Position numbers and translations under genes: made by a program
The notes under the pieces: model-generated
Database searches by the model: none
What the model was told of the DNA's origin: nothing
What the model saw: the letters and a program-made list of their open reading frames with translations, nothing else
Part shown: in pieces, positions 35,650 through 44,554 of the stretch
Numbering within the stretch: position 1 is the stretch's first letter
Layout: each line of letters begins with the position of its first letter
NCBI RefSeq assembly: GCF_900185645.1
Contig: NZ_FYAM01000006.1
Location: 248,001 to 312,000 of the forward strand
Direction of reading: 5' to 3'
DNA: 64,000 bases
Source of the DNA: Clostridium sp. BSD9I1
GTDB taxonomy: Bacteria > Bacillota > Clostridia > Clostridiales > Clostridiaceae

Positions 35650-37410
35650 ATGAAAGATTGCTTTGGGGAAAGTGATTTAAAAGGTAAGGATATAGATAAA
35701 ATAGATGAGCTGAAAAAGCAACTAATAGATAAGGAAATTGAAATTAGATATCTAAGAGAAAAATTGAAACATGAGAGGGAGAAAAGAGAGCAGAGTGAAA
35801 ATGCTTTAAAGGAAATTAAAAATGCAGGGGAGATAATTTTAAGTTCCATCCCAGATTCAGTGTGTTATATAGATGCTTCAGGGAGATGGGTATATGCTAA
35901 TGATATAGCAGAAAAAATTTTAGAATTAGGTAATAATTATAGGGGAAAGACAAATAAAGAACTTGGTGAAGTAAATAACTTTTTAAAAGATACATATAAT
36001 TATTTTGATCATTGCCATAATCGAGCTTGGGAAAGTAGAAGTATTTTAAGGGAAGAGGACAGCATACCTCAAAAGGATGGCAGTGTTAAAATATTTGATA
36101 CAGTAAAAGTACCTTTCTTTAATAAAGATAAGAGTGGAAATGGAATACTAATAGTTGCCAGAAATATTACAACTCAGAAGGAAGCTGAGTTAAGATTAAA
36201 GCAAAGTGAAGAAAGGTATAAAAGGCTTGTAGATGTTATGCCTGAAGCAATATATGTATTAGATGAAAATGGGAAAAATATATTTTCTAACAAGGCAGGC
36301 GCAAGACTTGCAGGGGTAGATAATCCAAAACAGCTTATAGGCATGGATTATAGGAGATTTTTATCTAAGGATTATCATGAAATATCACAAGAGAAATTCA
36401 GTAAACTTACTAGTAATAAAGTAAATAAAACTATACGCCTTGAAAGAAAATTTGTGACAATAAATGGTGACTTAATAGATGTGGAATGTAACTGTATTAA
36501 ATACAAGTTTGAAGATAAGGATGCTATTCTAATTGTAGTAAGAGATGTAACGGAAAAAAAGAAAAATGAAGAACTTAAAATAAGAGTAGAAGAGAAGACT
36601 AAACAATTAAATGAAATAGTGGAATACGATAAAGTTAAGACGGAGTTCTTTTCAAACATATCCCATGAGCTAAAAACTCCTGTGAATGTCATATTTAGTG
36701 CCATTCAAATTGTTGAGATGATTTTAAAGGAGCATAAATGCAAAAATAAATGCACTGTGGAAAAATATATTTGCACTATGAAACAAAATTGTTATAGGTT
36801 AACAAGATTAATAAATAATATACTGGATATTAGTAAAATAGATTCGGGATACTGTAAATTAATCATGCAAAATGTTGATATAGTAGACCTCATAGAAAGT
36901 ATAACATTATCTGTAGTTGAATATGCAAAGTCTAAGGAAATTTCAATAATATTTGATACTGATGTTGAGGAAAAAATAATGGCAGTGGATGTGGATAAAA
37001 TTGAAAGAATAATTCTTAATTTGCTTTCAAATGCAATTAAGTTTACGGACAAAGAAGGAAATATATTAGTAAGTATTAAAAATGAGGACAACCATATTGT
37101 GATTTCTGTAAAGGATGATGGCATAGGCATACCAGAGGAGAAGCAAAAAAATATATTTGAAAGATTTATTCAAGTTGATAAATCATTATCAAGAAATAAT
37201 GAAGGAAGCGGCATAGGGCTATCACTTGTAAAATCCTTAGTAGAAATACATGAAGGAAGCATCAGAGTTAAAAGTAATTTAGGGAAAGGAAGCGAGTTTA
37301 TTATTAAAATTCCTGTAGCTAATATAAATAATGAAGAATCAGAAGTGAAATATACTGACGTAAATATTGAAAGGATAAGTCTGGAATTTTCGGATATTTA
37401 TTTTAATTAA
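35650..37410 (+). CDS. Soluble PAS-PAS sensor histidine kinase, orphan
   Basis: 586 residues with no transmembrane segment. Residues 10-60 are strongly charged and probably a coiled coil (ELKKQLIDKEIEIRYLREKLKHEREKREQ). Two PAS domains follow, at about 65-185 (SSIPDSVCYIDASGRWVYAND) and 190-310 (VDVMPEAIYVLDENGKNIFSN). HisKA is FFSNISHELKTPVNVIFSAIQ (His about 339). An unusual insert rich in Cys and Lys (KEHKCKNKCTVEKYICTMKQNC) precedes the HATPase domain with LLSNAIKFTD and GSGIGLSLVKSLVEIH. No response regulator is adjacent, as is common for clostridial kinases that feed Spo0A or act on distant partners. Confidence 0.92.
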   Translation: MKDCFGESDLKGKDIDKIDELKKQLIDKEIEIRYLREKLKHEREKREQSENALKEIKNAGEIILSSIPDSVCYIDASGRWVYANDIAEKILELGNNYRGKTNKELGEVNNFLKDTYNYFDHCHNRAWESRSILREEDSIPQKDGSVKIFDTVKVPFFNKDKSGNGILIVARNITTQKEAELRLKQSEERYKRLVDVMPEAIYVLDENGKNIFSNKAGARLAGVDNPKQLIGMDYRRFLSKDYHEISQEKFSKLTSNKVNKTIRLERKFVTINGDLIDVECNCIKYKFEDKDAILIVVRDVTEKKKNEELKIRVEEKTKQLNEIVEYDKVKTEFFSNISHELKTPVNVIFSAIQIVEMILKEHKCKNKCTVEKYICTMKQNCYRLTRLINNILDISKIDSGYCKLIMQNVDIVDLIESITLSVVEYAKSKEISIIFDTDVEEKIMAVDVDKIERIILNLLSNAIKFTDKEGNILVSIKNEDNHIVISVKDDGIGIPEEKQKNIFERFIQVDKSLSRNNEGSGIGLSLVKSLVEIHEGSIRVKSNLGKGSEFIIKIPVANINNEESEVKYTDVNIERISLEFSDIYFN

Positions 37411-37508
37411 AAATTTACACTTTTATTAATAAGAGTTTACATTTTTACTAAACTGCACATGATATATTATAAAGTATAGGGTTTTACAATAGAAGGGAGA
37501 ACGTTTAT

Positions 37509-38861
37509 ATGAGAATTTTAATAATAGGTGCAGTTGCAGGTGGAACTACAGCATCAACTCAAGCTAGAAGAAATGACAGCAATGCAGAAATTGTTATATA
37601 TGAAAAAGATAAAGATATATCTTACTCAGGATGTAGTTTGCCTTATTATATAGGTGGATTAGTAAAAGAAAGACAGTATATTGTTCCAAGGGATAGTGAG
37701 AGATTTAAAGAAAAATACAATGTAGATGTAAAGATAAGGCATGAAGTAATAGCTATAGATGCTGAAAATAAAAATATAACAGTAAAAAATTTAGACACTG
37801 GTGAAGAATTTAAAGACAATTATGATGAGCTTGTTATAGCTACAGGTGCTAGTCCATTTGTACCAGTAAAACAGTGGCTTCAGCACGAAAATGTGTTTAC
37901 TTTAAGAAATGTGGTAAGTGCAGATGAAATTAAAGAATATATCTTAAAAAACAATACTAAAAAGGCACTGCTTGTAGGAGCTGGAGCTATAAATTTAGAG
38001 CTATGCGAAAACCTTCAGGAACATGGAATAGAAATAACAGTACTGGAAGCTCAAAATCAAGTTATGGGACCATTAGACGAGGATATAGCTTTAAAACTTG
38101 AAGAGTATATAAAAGATAAGGGAGTTATTGTATACACAGGGGAAAAGCTTTCAAGTATAGAAGGAGAAAAAATAGCTACTAAGGTAATAACGGATAGAAG
38201 AGAAATTGAAACTGATATAATTATACTAGGTATGGGAGTTAGACCAAATACGGATTTAGCACAAAAGTCTGGAGTGGAAATAGGAAAAACAAAAGCTATA
38301 CATGTAAATGATAGAATGCAAACCAATATTCCTCACATATATGCAGCAGGAGATTGCATAGAGGTTTATTCACTTCCTCATGATGATTATGTATATAGAT
38401 CATTAGGTTCGCTTGCAAATAAAACAGGTAGAATAGCAGGTAAAAATGCCACAGGAGAGGACATAACCTTTAAAGGTATATTGTCCACAGGTATATTTAA
38501 AGTATTTGATATGACTATTGCTATGGTTGGAATGAACGAAAGGGAGGCTAAGGGATTAAATAAAAAGTTTAAATCCTACAGTTTTGAAATGCCAAGTAAA
38601 CCTTTCTTTATGCCAGGAGCAGGGAAAATGCTTATAAAGGTGATAGTAGATGAAGACACAGATAAAATACTTGGAGTACAAATTATTGGAGATGATGGAG
38701 TAGATAAAACCATAGACATATTTTCAACTTGTATGATGTTTGGTGCAAAATATAATAGAGATTTATCTAATTTGGACTTAGCCTATGCTCCGCCATATTC
38801 TCCAGCCTTAGGCAATGTTATTCAAGCAGGAATAATTATGGAAGGAAGCCTTGGAAAGTAA
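37509..38861 (+). CDS. CoA-disulfide reductase / NADH oxidase-like flavoprotein
   Basis: 450 residues. FAD motif ILIIGAVAGGTTASTQARR, a single redox Cys42 in ISYSGCSLPYYIGG, the NAD site ALLVGAGAINLELCENL, and the second FAD motif IYAAGDCIEV. The single active-site cysteine identifies the CoADR/Nox/Npx group rather than dithiol reductases. It may reduce CoA disulfide, peroxide, polysulfide or oxygen. It is monocistronic with a promoter-like TTTACT...TATAAA upstream. Which electron acceptor it uses cannot be read from the sequence. Confidence 0.9.
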   Translation: MRILIIGAVAGGTTASTQARRNDSNAEIVIYEKDKDISYSGCSLPYYIGGLVKERQYIVPRDSERFKEKYNVDVKIRHEVIAIDAENKNITVKNLDTGEEFKDNYDELVIATGASPFVPVKQWLQHENVFTLRNVVSADEIKEYILKNNTKKALLVGAGAINLELCENLQEHGIEITVLEAQNQVMGPLDEDIALKLEEYIKDKGVIVYTGEKLSSIEGEKIATKVITDRREIETDIIILGMGVRPNTDLAQKSGVEIGKTKAIHVNDRMQTNIPHIYAAGDCIEVYSLPHDDYVYRSLGSLANKTGRIAGKNATGEDITFKGILSTGIFKVFDMTIAMVGMNEREAKGLNKKFKSYSFEMPSKPFFMPGAGKMLIKVIVDEDTDKILGVQIIGDDGVDKTIDIFSTCMMFGAKYNRDLSNLDLAYAPPYSPALGNVIQAGIIMEGSLGK

Positions 38862-38934
38862 ATAGTAATCAATGGAGCAATGAATTTGAAGCTAATCTCT
38901 AGAGCAATAAAGTATACTCAATTTTTTAAAATAT

Positions 38935-38986
38935 AAAAGCTGAACTTTAAACTGCAATAATGCAGTTTAGAGTTCAGCTTTTTATT
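38935..38986 (+). terminator. Terminator after the CoADR-like gene
   Basis: AAAAGCTGAACT...AACTGCA / TGCAGTT...AGTTCAGCTTTTT, a long stem with small internal loops. Confidence 0.88.
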
Positions 38987-39045
38987 AGGAAACTATAATC
39001 TAAAGTAAACAAAAAAAGGTATTTTAATTTTCCATTATAAGGCTG

Positions 39046-39103
39046 TTGACATATTATTAAGGTGAATGGTAAAATGAGTTTGCGAATATGAAAATCATTA
39101 TCA
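39046..39103 (+). promoter_or_regulatory. Promoter and Fur box of the siderophore operon
   Basis: TTGACA (39046-39051), 18 bp, TAAAAT (39070-39075). At 39089-39103, just past the likely start site, is TGAAAATCATTATCA. It differs from the Fur core TGATAATNATTATCA at a single position. Iron-dependent repression of the operon is expected. Confidence 0.8.
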
Positions 39104-39190
39104 ATTGCAAAGAATAATTAATTTCAGTATATATTTAGATTTTTTACATACTTAATTAAGTTAATAGATTTCAATAGGAGGCAACATAAA

Positions 39191-40129
39191 ATGAAAAAAA
39201 GAAGAATTTTAGGATTAATTGCAGCAACTATAGTTTCACTTAGTATGTTAGCAGGATGCGGTAATAAAAGTGAAGAGGTTAAAACACAAGATGATATAAA
39301 GAAGGTTAGCACGTTAAAGGGAGATGTTAGTATACCAGCTAATCCTAAACGTATAGTAGATATATCAGGAGTAAGTGAAGAATTATTAATTTTAGGACAT
39401 ACTCCAGTAGCTACTGCAAATTCGGATGCATATAAAACAAATGAATTTCCAAGCTATACAAAGGATAAAATGGGAAATGTAAAGATTGTTGGATATTATA
39501 TGATGGATACAATGGATATTGAATCTATATTAGAAGCAGATCCAGATTTAATAATAATGAGCCAAAGACAAGAAAAAATTTATAATCAATTAAAAGACGT
39601 GGCACCAGTTGTTATGATGAAGGATTATGTTAATGACTGGAGAGCTAGGATGACCGACGTGGCTAAATTATTTGGTAAAGAAAGCGATGCTCAAAAGTGG
39701 TTTAATGAATATGACAAAAGGGCTCAAGAGATAGGAAAGGAAATCATTCAAAAGAACGGTAAGAAAAGCTACTTAACAGTACTTGCCAGCGGAGATCAAT
39801 TTTTTATCTTTAAGGATTCAGGTATTGGTTCAATAATTTATGATGATATGAAATTAGCAAAGCCTTCTAATATACCAAATCAGGATGGAATAAGCTTACC
39901 AGTTGTGACTATGGAAGGATTATCAGAAATAGATGCTGACCACATAGTAGTTATAGCAACTGAGGCTGATAAAAAGAATTTAGAAAATAGCTCTGTATGG
40001 AAAAGTATGAGAGCTGTAAAAGAAGGAAATGTAACAATACTTGATAGTACCCCATATTTTGGTCAAGGATATTTACCAATGGGAAAAGAATTATTACTGG
40101 ATTTAGTAAAAGAAGAAGTTATAAAGTAA
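39191..40129 (+). CDS. Iron-siderophore ABC transporter substrate-binding lipoprotein
   Basis: 312 residues. Lipoprotein signal with LAGC (Cys23). The FepB/FhuD-like fold is indicated by VSIPANPKRIVDISGVSEELLILGHTPVATAN and by IESILEADPDLIIMSQ. It is the first gene of a five-gene run (binding protein, two FecCD permeases, FecE ATPase, MFS) and lies behind a Fur box, so it should bind a ferric siderophore or haem-like chelate. The ligand is not deducible. Ribosome site AGGAGG. Confidence 0.93.
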   Translation: MKKRRILGLIAATIVSLSMLAGCGNKSEEVKTQDDIKKVSTLKGDVSIPANPKRIVDISGVSEELLILGHTPVATANSDAYKTNEFPSYTKDKMGNVKIVGYYMMDTMDIESILEADPDLIIMSQRQEKIYNQLKDVAPVVMMKDYVNDWRARMTDVAKLFGKESDAQKWFNEYDKRAQEIGKEIIQKNGKKSYLTVLASGDQFFIFKDSGIGSIIYDDMKLAKPSNIPNQDGISLPVVTMEGLSEIDADHIVVIATEADKKNLENSSVWKSMRAVKEGNVTILDSTPYFGQGYLPMGKELLLDLVKEEVIK

Positions 40130-40135
40130 TTATTT

Positions 40136-40172
40136 AGGATGACCTGAGGCTTAAAAAGCCTTTTGTCATCCT
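40136..40172 (+). promoter_or_regulatory. Intercistronic hairpin between binding protein and permease
   Basis: AGGATGAC...GTCATCCT (8 bp) encloses AGGCTT...AAGCCT (6 bp). No good T-run follows, so it is more likely a partial attenuator or an mRNA-stabilising element that keeps the binding-protein message more abundant. Confidence 0.7.
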
Positions 40173-40201
40173 CTATTGTTTTGATAGATAGGAGGTTTAA
40201 A

Positions 40202-41239
40202 GTGCTAATGAATGAATTAAAATACATGGATGATAAAAAAAGTATGAGTAGGATTATTATAACTTCTCTAATAATTATTATTGGACTCATTATATTATTT
40301 TTAGGTATGGGATTATCTATATCCTTAGGGGCTAAGGATATAAGTTTATATACAGTTTTTAATAGCATTTTTACAGGAAAAGAGGGAATAAACTCTCAAA
40401 TTGTAAGGGATATAAGAATGCCTAGAGCAATTTCTGCAGCTTTTGTAGGAGCGTTTTTAGCTATATCTGGTGCTATTATGCAAGGGATTACTAGAAATCC
40501 TATTGCAGAACCTTCAATAATGGGAATTACTCAAGGAGCTACATTTACCATATCTATAGCCTTTGCAATGCAAAAGGGAATAGATAGTGTAGGATTAATG
40601 ATTTTTGCTTTTATTGGAGCAAGTATTAGTGGACTATTAGTATATTTTATAAGTTCTAGATCTATTAAGGGTGTAGATCCAGTAAAGCTTGTTTTAGCTG
40701 GAACTGCCCTAGGAACCTTATTGATATCTTTAGCAACAGCTATAGCAATGTATTTCAATTTATCACAACAATTAAGTTTTTGGATTTCTGGTGGATTAAC
40801 CACTGCAAAGTGGCCAGGTGTGAAAATGTTGTTAATTGTAGGTATCGTCGGAGTAACTGCTGCGATGATTATGTCTTCTAAGATAACTATTTTAAGTTTA
40901 GGAGAAGAGATAGCAATTGGACTTGGACAAAACACTAATGCAATAAGATTTATAAGCATTGTAATTGTAATAATATTAAGCGGCAGCGCAGTAGCGGTAG
41001 CAGGAAATATTGCCTTTGTAGGGCTTATAGTGCCACAAATAGTGAGAAGTTTAGTAGGGCCAGATTATAGATATATAATACCTTGTTCTCTTATAATAGG
41101 AGCTGTTTTACTAGTGTATAGTGACATTGTAGCTAGAATGATAAATCAGCCTTATGAAACTCCTATTGGAGCGCTAACTGCATTAATTGGAGTACCATTC
41201 TTTATATATCTTGTTAGAAAGGAGGCTAGAGAACTGTAA
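40202..41239 (+). CDS. Siderophore ABC transporter permease 1 (FecCD family)
   Basis: 345 residues if the GTG at 40202 is used; AGGAGG ends 6 nt before it, while the ATG at 40208 is rather far. Family motifs are RDIRMPRAISAAFVGAFLAISGAIMQGITRNPIAEPSIMGITQGATF and the C-terminal AFVGLIVPQIVRSLVGPDYRYIIP. It overlaps the next permease by one base (TAATG). Two different permeases imply a heterodimeric channel, as in FepDG. Confidence 0.93.
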   Translation: MLMNELKYMDDKKSMSRIIITSLIIIIGLIILFLGMGLSISLGAKDISLYTVFNSIFTGKEGINSQIVRDIRMPRAISAAFVGAFLAISGAIMQGITRNPIAEPSIMGITQGATFTISIAFAMQKGIDSVGLMIFAFIGASISGLLVYFISSRSIKGVDPVKLVLAGTALGTLLISLATAIAMYFNLSQQLSFWISGGLTTAKWPGVKMLLIVGIVGVTAAMIMSSKITILSLGEEIAIGLGQNTNAIRFISIVIVIILSGSAVAVAGNIAFVGLIVPQIVRSLVGPDYRYIIPCSLIIGAVLLVYSDIVARMINQPYETPIGALTALIGVPFFIYLVRKEAREL

Positions 41240-42255
41240 TGGAGATGATGAGCAAAGAGAAAAAATTTATTAGGACAATAGGTATACTAGCCGTTTTAAT
41301 ATTTCTAACATTTATTATAAGCTTAAATCTAGGCTCCTTTTCTATAGAGCCCTTGGAAGTTGTGAAAACCTTATTTGGACAAGGAACTAAAAAACAAGAA
41401 ATAGTACTTTTTAATATAAGACTTCCAAGAATAGTAATAGCAATTTTTGTAGCTACTGCTTTAGCTGTATCTGGCACCATTCTTCAAGGTATAACTAAAA
41501 ATGATTTAGCTGACCCAGGAATACTTGGCATTAACTCTGGGGCAGCATTAGCTGTAGTTATATATATTTATTTTATGAATGGAAATGTTTATGACGGTGT
41601 TAGTAATTTAACTATATTTACCATGCCCATAGTAGCTTTGTTTGGAGCAGCACTTGGAGCGTTTTTAGTTTACTCTCTTGCTTGGAAAAAGGGTATAAAT
41701 GCAACAAGATTGATTTTAATGGGTATAGGAATAAATGCAGCATTTAATGCTTTGCTGATAGTATTTCAACTTAAATTTACTACCCAGGAATTTAATAGAG
41801 TAATGGTTTGGATTTCAGGAAGTATATGGGGGACAAACTGGGATTATGTTTTAGCAGTAATGCCGTGGATATTAATTTTTATGAGTTTAACTATTTATAA
41901 GACAAGATATTTAGATGTTTTAAACTTAGGAGATGAGCTATCTGTAGGACTAGGTGTACAAGTGGAAAAAGAAAGAAGATTATTGCTAATATTTACTGTA
42001 GCTTTAGCAGGGGGTGCTACTGCTGTTGCAGGAAGCATTTCTTTTTTAGGACTTGTTTCTCCTCATATAGCTAGAAAATTGGTTGGACCTAAGCATAAAG
42101 TATTGATACCAACTGCAGCCTTGATTAGTACACTAATTTTACTGGCAGCGGATACTATTTCAAGAAACATGTTAGCACCTATAGAAATACCTGTTGGAAT
42201 AGTGGTTTCAGTTATTGGAGTACCATATTTTATTTACTTAATGATAAAAGAGTAG
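41239..42255 (+). CDS. Siderophore ABC transporter permease 2 (FecCD family)
   Basis: 338 residues with RLPRIVIAIFVATALAVSGTILQGITKNDLADPGILGINSGAALAV and SFLGLVSPHIARKLVGPKHKVLIP. Start ATG 41239 overlaps the previous stop, giving translational coupling. It forms the second half of the membrane channel. Confidence 0.94.
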   Translation: MEMMSKEKKFIRTIGILAVLIFLTFIISLNLGSFSIEPLEVVKTLFGQGTKKQEIVLFNIRLPRIVIAIFVATALAVSGTILQGITKNDLADPGILGINSGAALAVVIYIYFMNGNVYDGVSNLTIFTMPIVALFGAALGAFLVYSLAWKKGINATRLILMGIGINAAFNALLIVFQLKFTTQEFNRVMVWISGSIWGTNWDYVLAVMPWILIFMSLTIYKTRYLDVLNLGDELSVGLGVQVEKERRLLLIFTVALAGGATAVAGSISFLGLVSPHIARKLVGPKHKVLIPTAALISTLILLAADTISRNMLAPIEIPVGIVVSVIGVPYFIYLMIKE

Positions 42256-42270
42256 TTAGGAGAGATTAAA

Positions 42271-43053
42271 ATGAATAGTATAAGCACAAAAAACTTATCT
42301 ATATCCTATGGAAATATAGACATTGTAAAAGATTTAAATTTGAATATACCTAAAGGAAAAATTACTACTATAATTGGTGCAAATGGATGTGGAAAATCCA
42401 CCATATTAAAGACTATAGCGAGAATGCTACAACCTAAAAGTGGAGCAATTTATGTGAATGGTAAGGATATACAAGGACAAAGCTCAAAGGAAATAGCAAA
42501 AGTGATGGCAGTTTTACCACAAACTCCACAGGCACCTAAGGGGTTAACTGTGGATGAATTAGTGGCCTATGGAAGATTTCCTCATCAAAGTGGATTTGGG
42601 AAATTACAAAAGGAAGATAGAGAAGTTATTGATTGGGCTTTAGAGGTTACAGGAATAAAGGAATATAAAAATAGACCTATAGAGGCTCTATCTGGAGGAC
42701 AAAGACAAAGAGTTTGGATAGCAATGGCGCTGGCGCAAGAAACAGAAATACTTTTATTAGATGAACCCACAACATATTTAGATTTAGCTCATCAATTAGA
42801 AATATTAAAATTGTTACAAGATTTAAATAAAAAACAAAAGAGAACAATTGTAATGGTTATTCATGAGCTAAATAATGCAGCAAGATTTGCAGATTACATG
42901 GTAGGTGTTAAAAAAGGAAAAATAGTTTGTCATGGAGCTGCAGAAGAAGTAATGACTAAGGAAAACTTAAAGGAAATATTTAATATAGATGCTGAAGTAG
43001 TGAAAGATCCTAGAGACAATAAACCGGTATGTATTACCTATGATTTGATATAA
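42271..43053 (+). CDS. Siderophore ABC transporter ATP-binding protein (FecE/FhuC type)
   Basis: 260 residues. Walker A GANGCGKSTILK, VLPQTPQAPKGLTVDELVAYGRFPH (the FecE-group Q-loop region), signature LSGGQRQRVWIAMALAQ, Walker B ILLLDEPTTYLDLAHQ, and H-loop MVIHELNNAARFAD. It drives the two permeases encoded upstream, 15 bp after the second one. All catalytic motifs are intact. Confidence 0.95.
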   Translation: MNSISTKNLSISYGNIDIVKDLNLNIPKGKITTIIGANGCGKSTILKTIARMLQPKSGAIYVNGKDIQGQSSKEIAKVMAVLPQTPQAPKGLTVDELVAYGRFPHQSGFGKLQKEDREVIDWALEVTGIKEYKNRPIEALSGGQRQRVWIAMALAQETEILLLDEPTTYLDLAHQLEILKLLQDLNKKQKRTIVMVIHELNNAARFADYMVGVKKGKIVCHGAAEEVMTKENLKEIFNIDAEVVKDPRDNKPVCITYDLI

Positions 43054-43069
43054 ATAGAGGAGTGAATTA

Positions 43070-44278
43070 ATGTTTTTTAAAAGTAAATTTATACAGTCAA
43101 TCATTTTATCCAGTGTTTTTTTGCAGCTAGGAGTGTGGATTAGAAATTTTTCAGTTTTGCTATTTGTTATGGAACAAACTAACAGTAACTCCTCTTCAGT
43201 AGCTTTAGTTTCAACGGTAGAGCTTCTTCCTATATTTTTGTTTTCTTTAGTTGGAGGTATTTATTCAGATAGGTGGCTGCCTAAAACAACAATGATACGG
43301 GCTGATTTTTTGAGTGGGCTGTTAGTTTTTATTATTCTCATGGCTATTAGTCTTGGTGCATGGAAAGCGGTATATCTTATAGTATTTATATCTGCTAGTT
43401 TAGCACAGTTTTCACAGTCATCTAGAATGAGATTATTTAAGATGCATCTTAAGGAAGAACAAATGCAAATGGGAATGGCTGCATATCAAACCTTTATGGC
43501 AATACTTGCAATTATTGGTCCTGTAATAGGAACTTTTATTTATAATAAGTTTGGCATAAATATGGCAATTGCGGCAACAGGTATGTGCTTTGTTTTTTCT
43601 GCGGCTGTACTGACTTTAATTCCAAATGATAAAAAAATTCCTAGTGAGAAGGTTCAAGATGATTTTTGGATTCAACTTAAGGAAGGCTTGCAGTTTATAA
43701 GAAATGAAAAAGTTTTAACTTTACTTGGAGGGGTTTTCACAGCATTTGGATTTGCTGCAGGAGTAATCCAACCTCTTGGGGTTTTTATTGTTACAGAACG
43801 ATTAGGATTGCCTAAGGAAAACTTCCAATGGCTTTTATCAATTAATGGATCTGCAATGCTTATTGGTGGTTCCTTTGTTATGATGTTAGCTAAAAGGATT
43901 AGTCCTGAAAGACTATTATTTATGGGCCTTTTGATTAATGCTATAAATGTTATTGGTATTGCATTATCAACTAATTGGTACTTAACTTTAGCAATTCAGT
44001 TCATAAATGGGTTATTTACCCCTTGTATTCATATCGGGATAAATACTTTGATATTAAATACAGCAAAAGAAAAGTTTGTAGGTAGAGTTAATGGGATTTT
44101 AACTCTTATGTCAATAGCAGCTATGGTTATTGCCACTAGTTTAGCTGGTTTGATAAAAGTTAAGCTTTCTCTAGTAACCATGTACGGTATATCTTCAGTA
44201 TTTTTTGTTCTAGGGGTGTTAATAACTATACCTTTGTCGCAGGTTATAATACTAAAACAGCAAAAATTAGCAAGTTAA
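43070..44278 (+). CDS. MFS transporter in the siderophore operon
   Basis: 402 residues and about twelve transmembrane helices. The family loop is visible as LVGGIYSDRWLPKTTMIRADF between TM2 and TM3. It follows the FecE-like ATPase at 17 bp, with GAGGAG site, in the same Fur-controlled run. Its likely roles are export of a siderophore (EntS-like) or an accessory uptake or efflux step. No siderophore biosynthesis genes are nearby, which leaves the purpose open. Confidence 0.85.
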   Translation: MFFKSKFIQSIILSSVFLQLGVWIRNFSVLLFVMEQTNSNSSSVALVSTVELLPIFLFSLVGGIYSDRWLPKTTMIRADFLSGLLVFIILMAISLGAWKAVYLIVFISASLAQFSQSSRMRLFKMHLKEEQMQMGMAAYQTFMAILAIIGPVIGTFIYNKFGINMAIAATGMCFVFSAAVLTLIPNDKKIPSEKVQDDFWIQLKEGLQFIRNEKVLTLLGGVFTAFGFAAGVIQPLGVFIVTERLGLPKENFQWLLSINGSAMLIGGSFVMMLAKRISPERLLFMGLLINAINVIGIALSTNWYLTLAIQFINGLFTPCIHIGINTLILNTAKEKFVGRVNGILTLMSIAAMVIATSLAGLIKVKLSLVTMYGISSVFFVLGVLITIPLSQVIILKQQKLAS

Positions 44279-44315
44279 GTCTTTGGTTTTACAGTGCAAA
44301 GAAGATATATATGTA

Positions 44316-44348
44316 AAAGAGCATCCTAGGATTTTAGGATGTTCTTTT
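44316..44348 (+). terminator. Terminator of the siderophore operon
   Basis: AAAGAGCATCCTA and TAGGATGTTCTTT pair, followed by TTTTTG. The group II intron-like scar starts directly after. Confidence 0.88.
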
Positions 44349-44352
44349 TGTG

Positions 44353-44400
44353 GTGCGCCAAGTATGGTCGACAGCTTGGTGGTGAAAGGCCACTAAGTTT
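44353..44400 (+). mobile_element. Group II intron 5'-end remnant downstream of a terminator
   Basis: GTGCGCCAAGTATGGTCGAC at 44353-44372 followed by AGCTTGGTGGTGAAAGGCCACTA resembles the start of bacterial group II introns: the GUGCG 5' end, then a CCAAG/CTTGG stem, then GTGG...GAAAGG...CCAC. No maturase gene, domain V or 3' end is found nearby, so it is a 5' fragment. Insertion just after a terminator T-run is how class C introns choose sites. Confidence 0.5.
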
Positions 44401-44554
44401 AATGGGAATAAGTGTACTTAAGTAATGTAATTATAGCATACTTGGATAATGATTGGTAATTTATCCATATTATATATATAATAATAGGGGGATGTGCTTA
44501 CCTAGAATTATTAACAAAGTAACAAGTACTTTATACAAAAGGGGGAGGAGCTTA

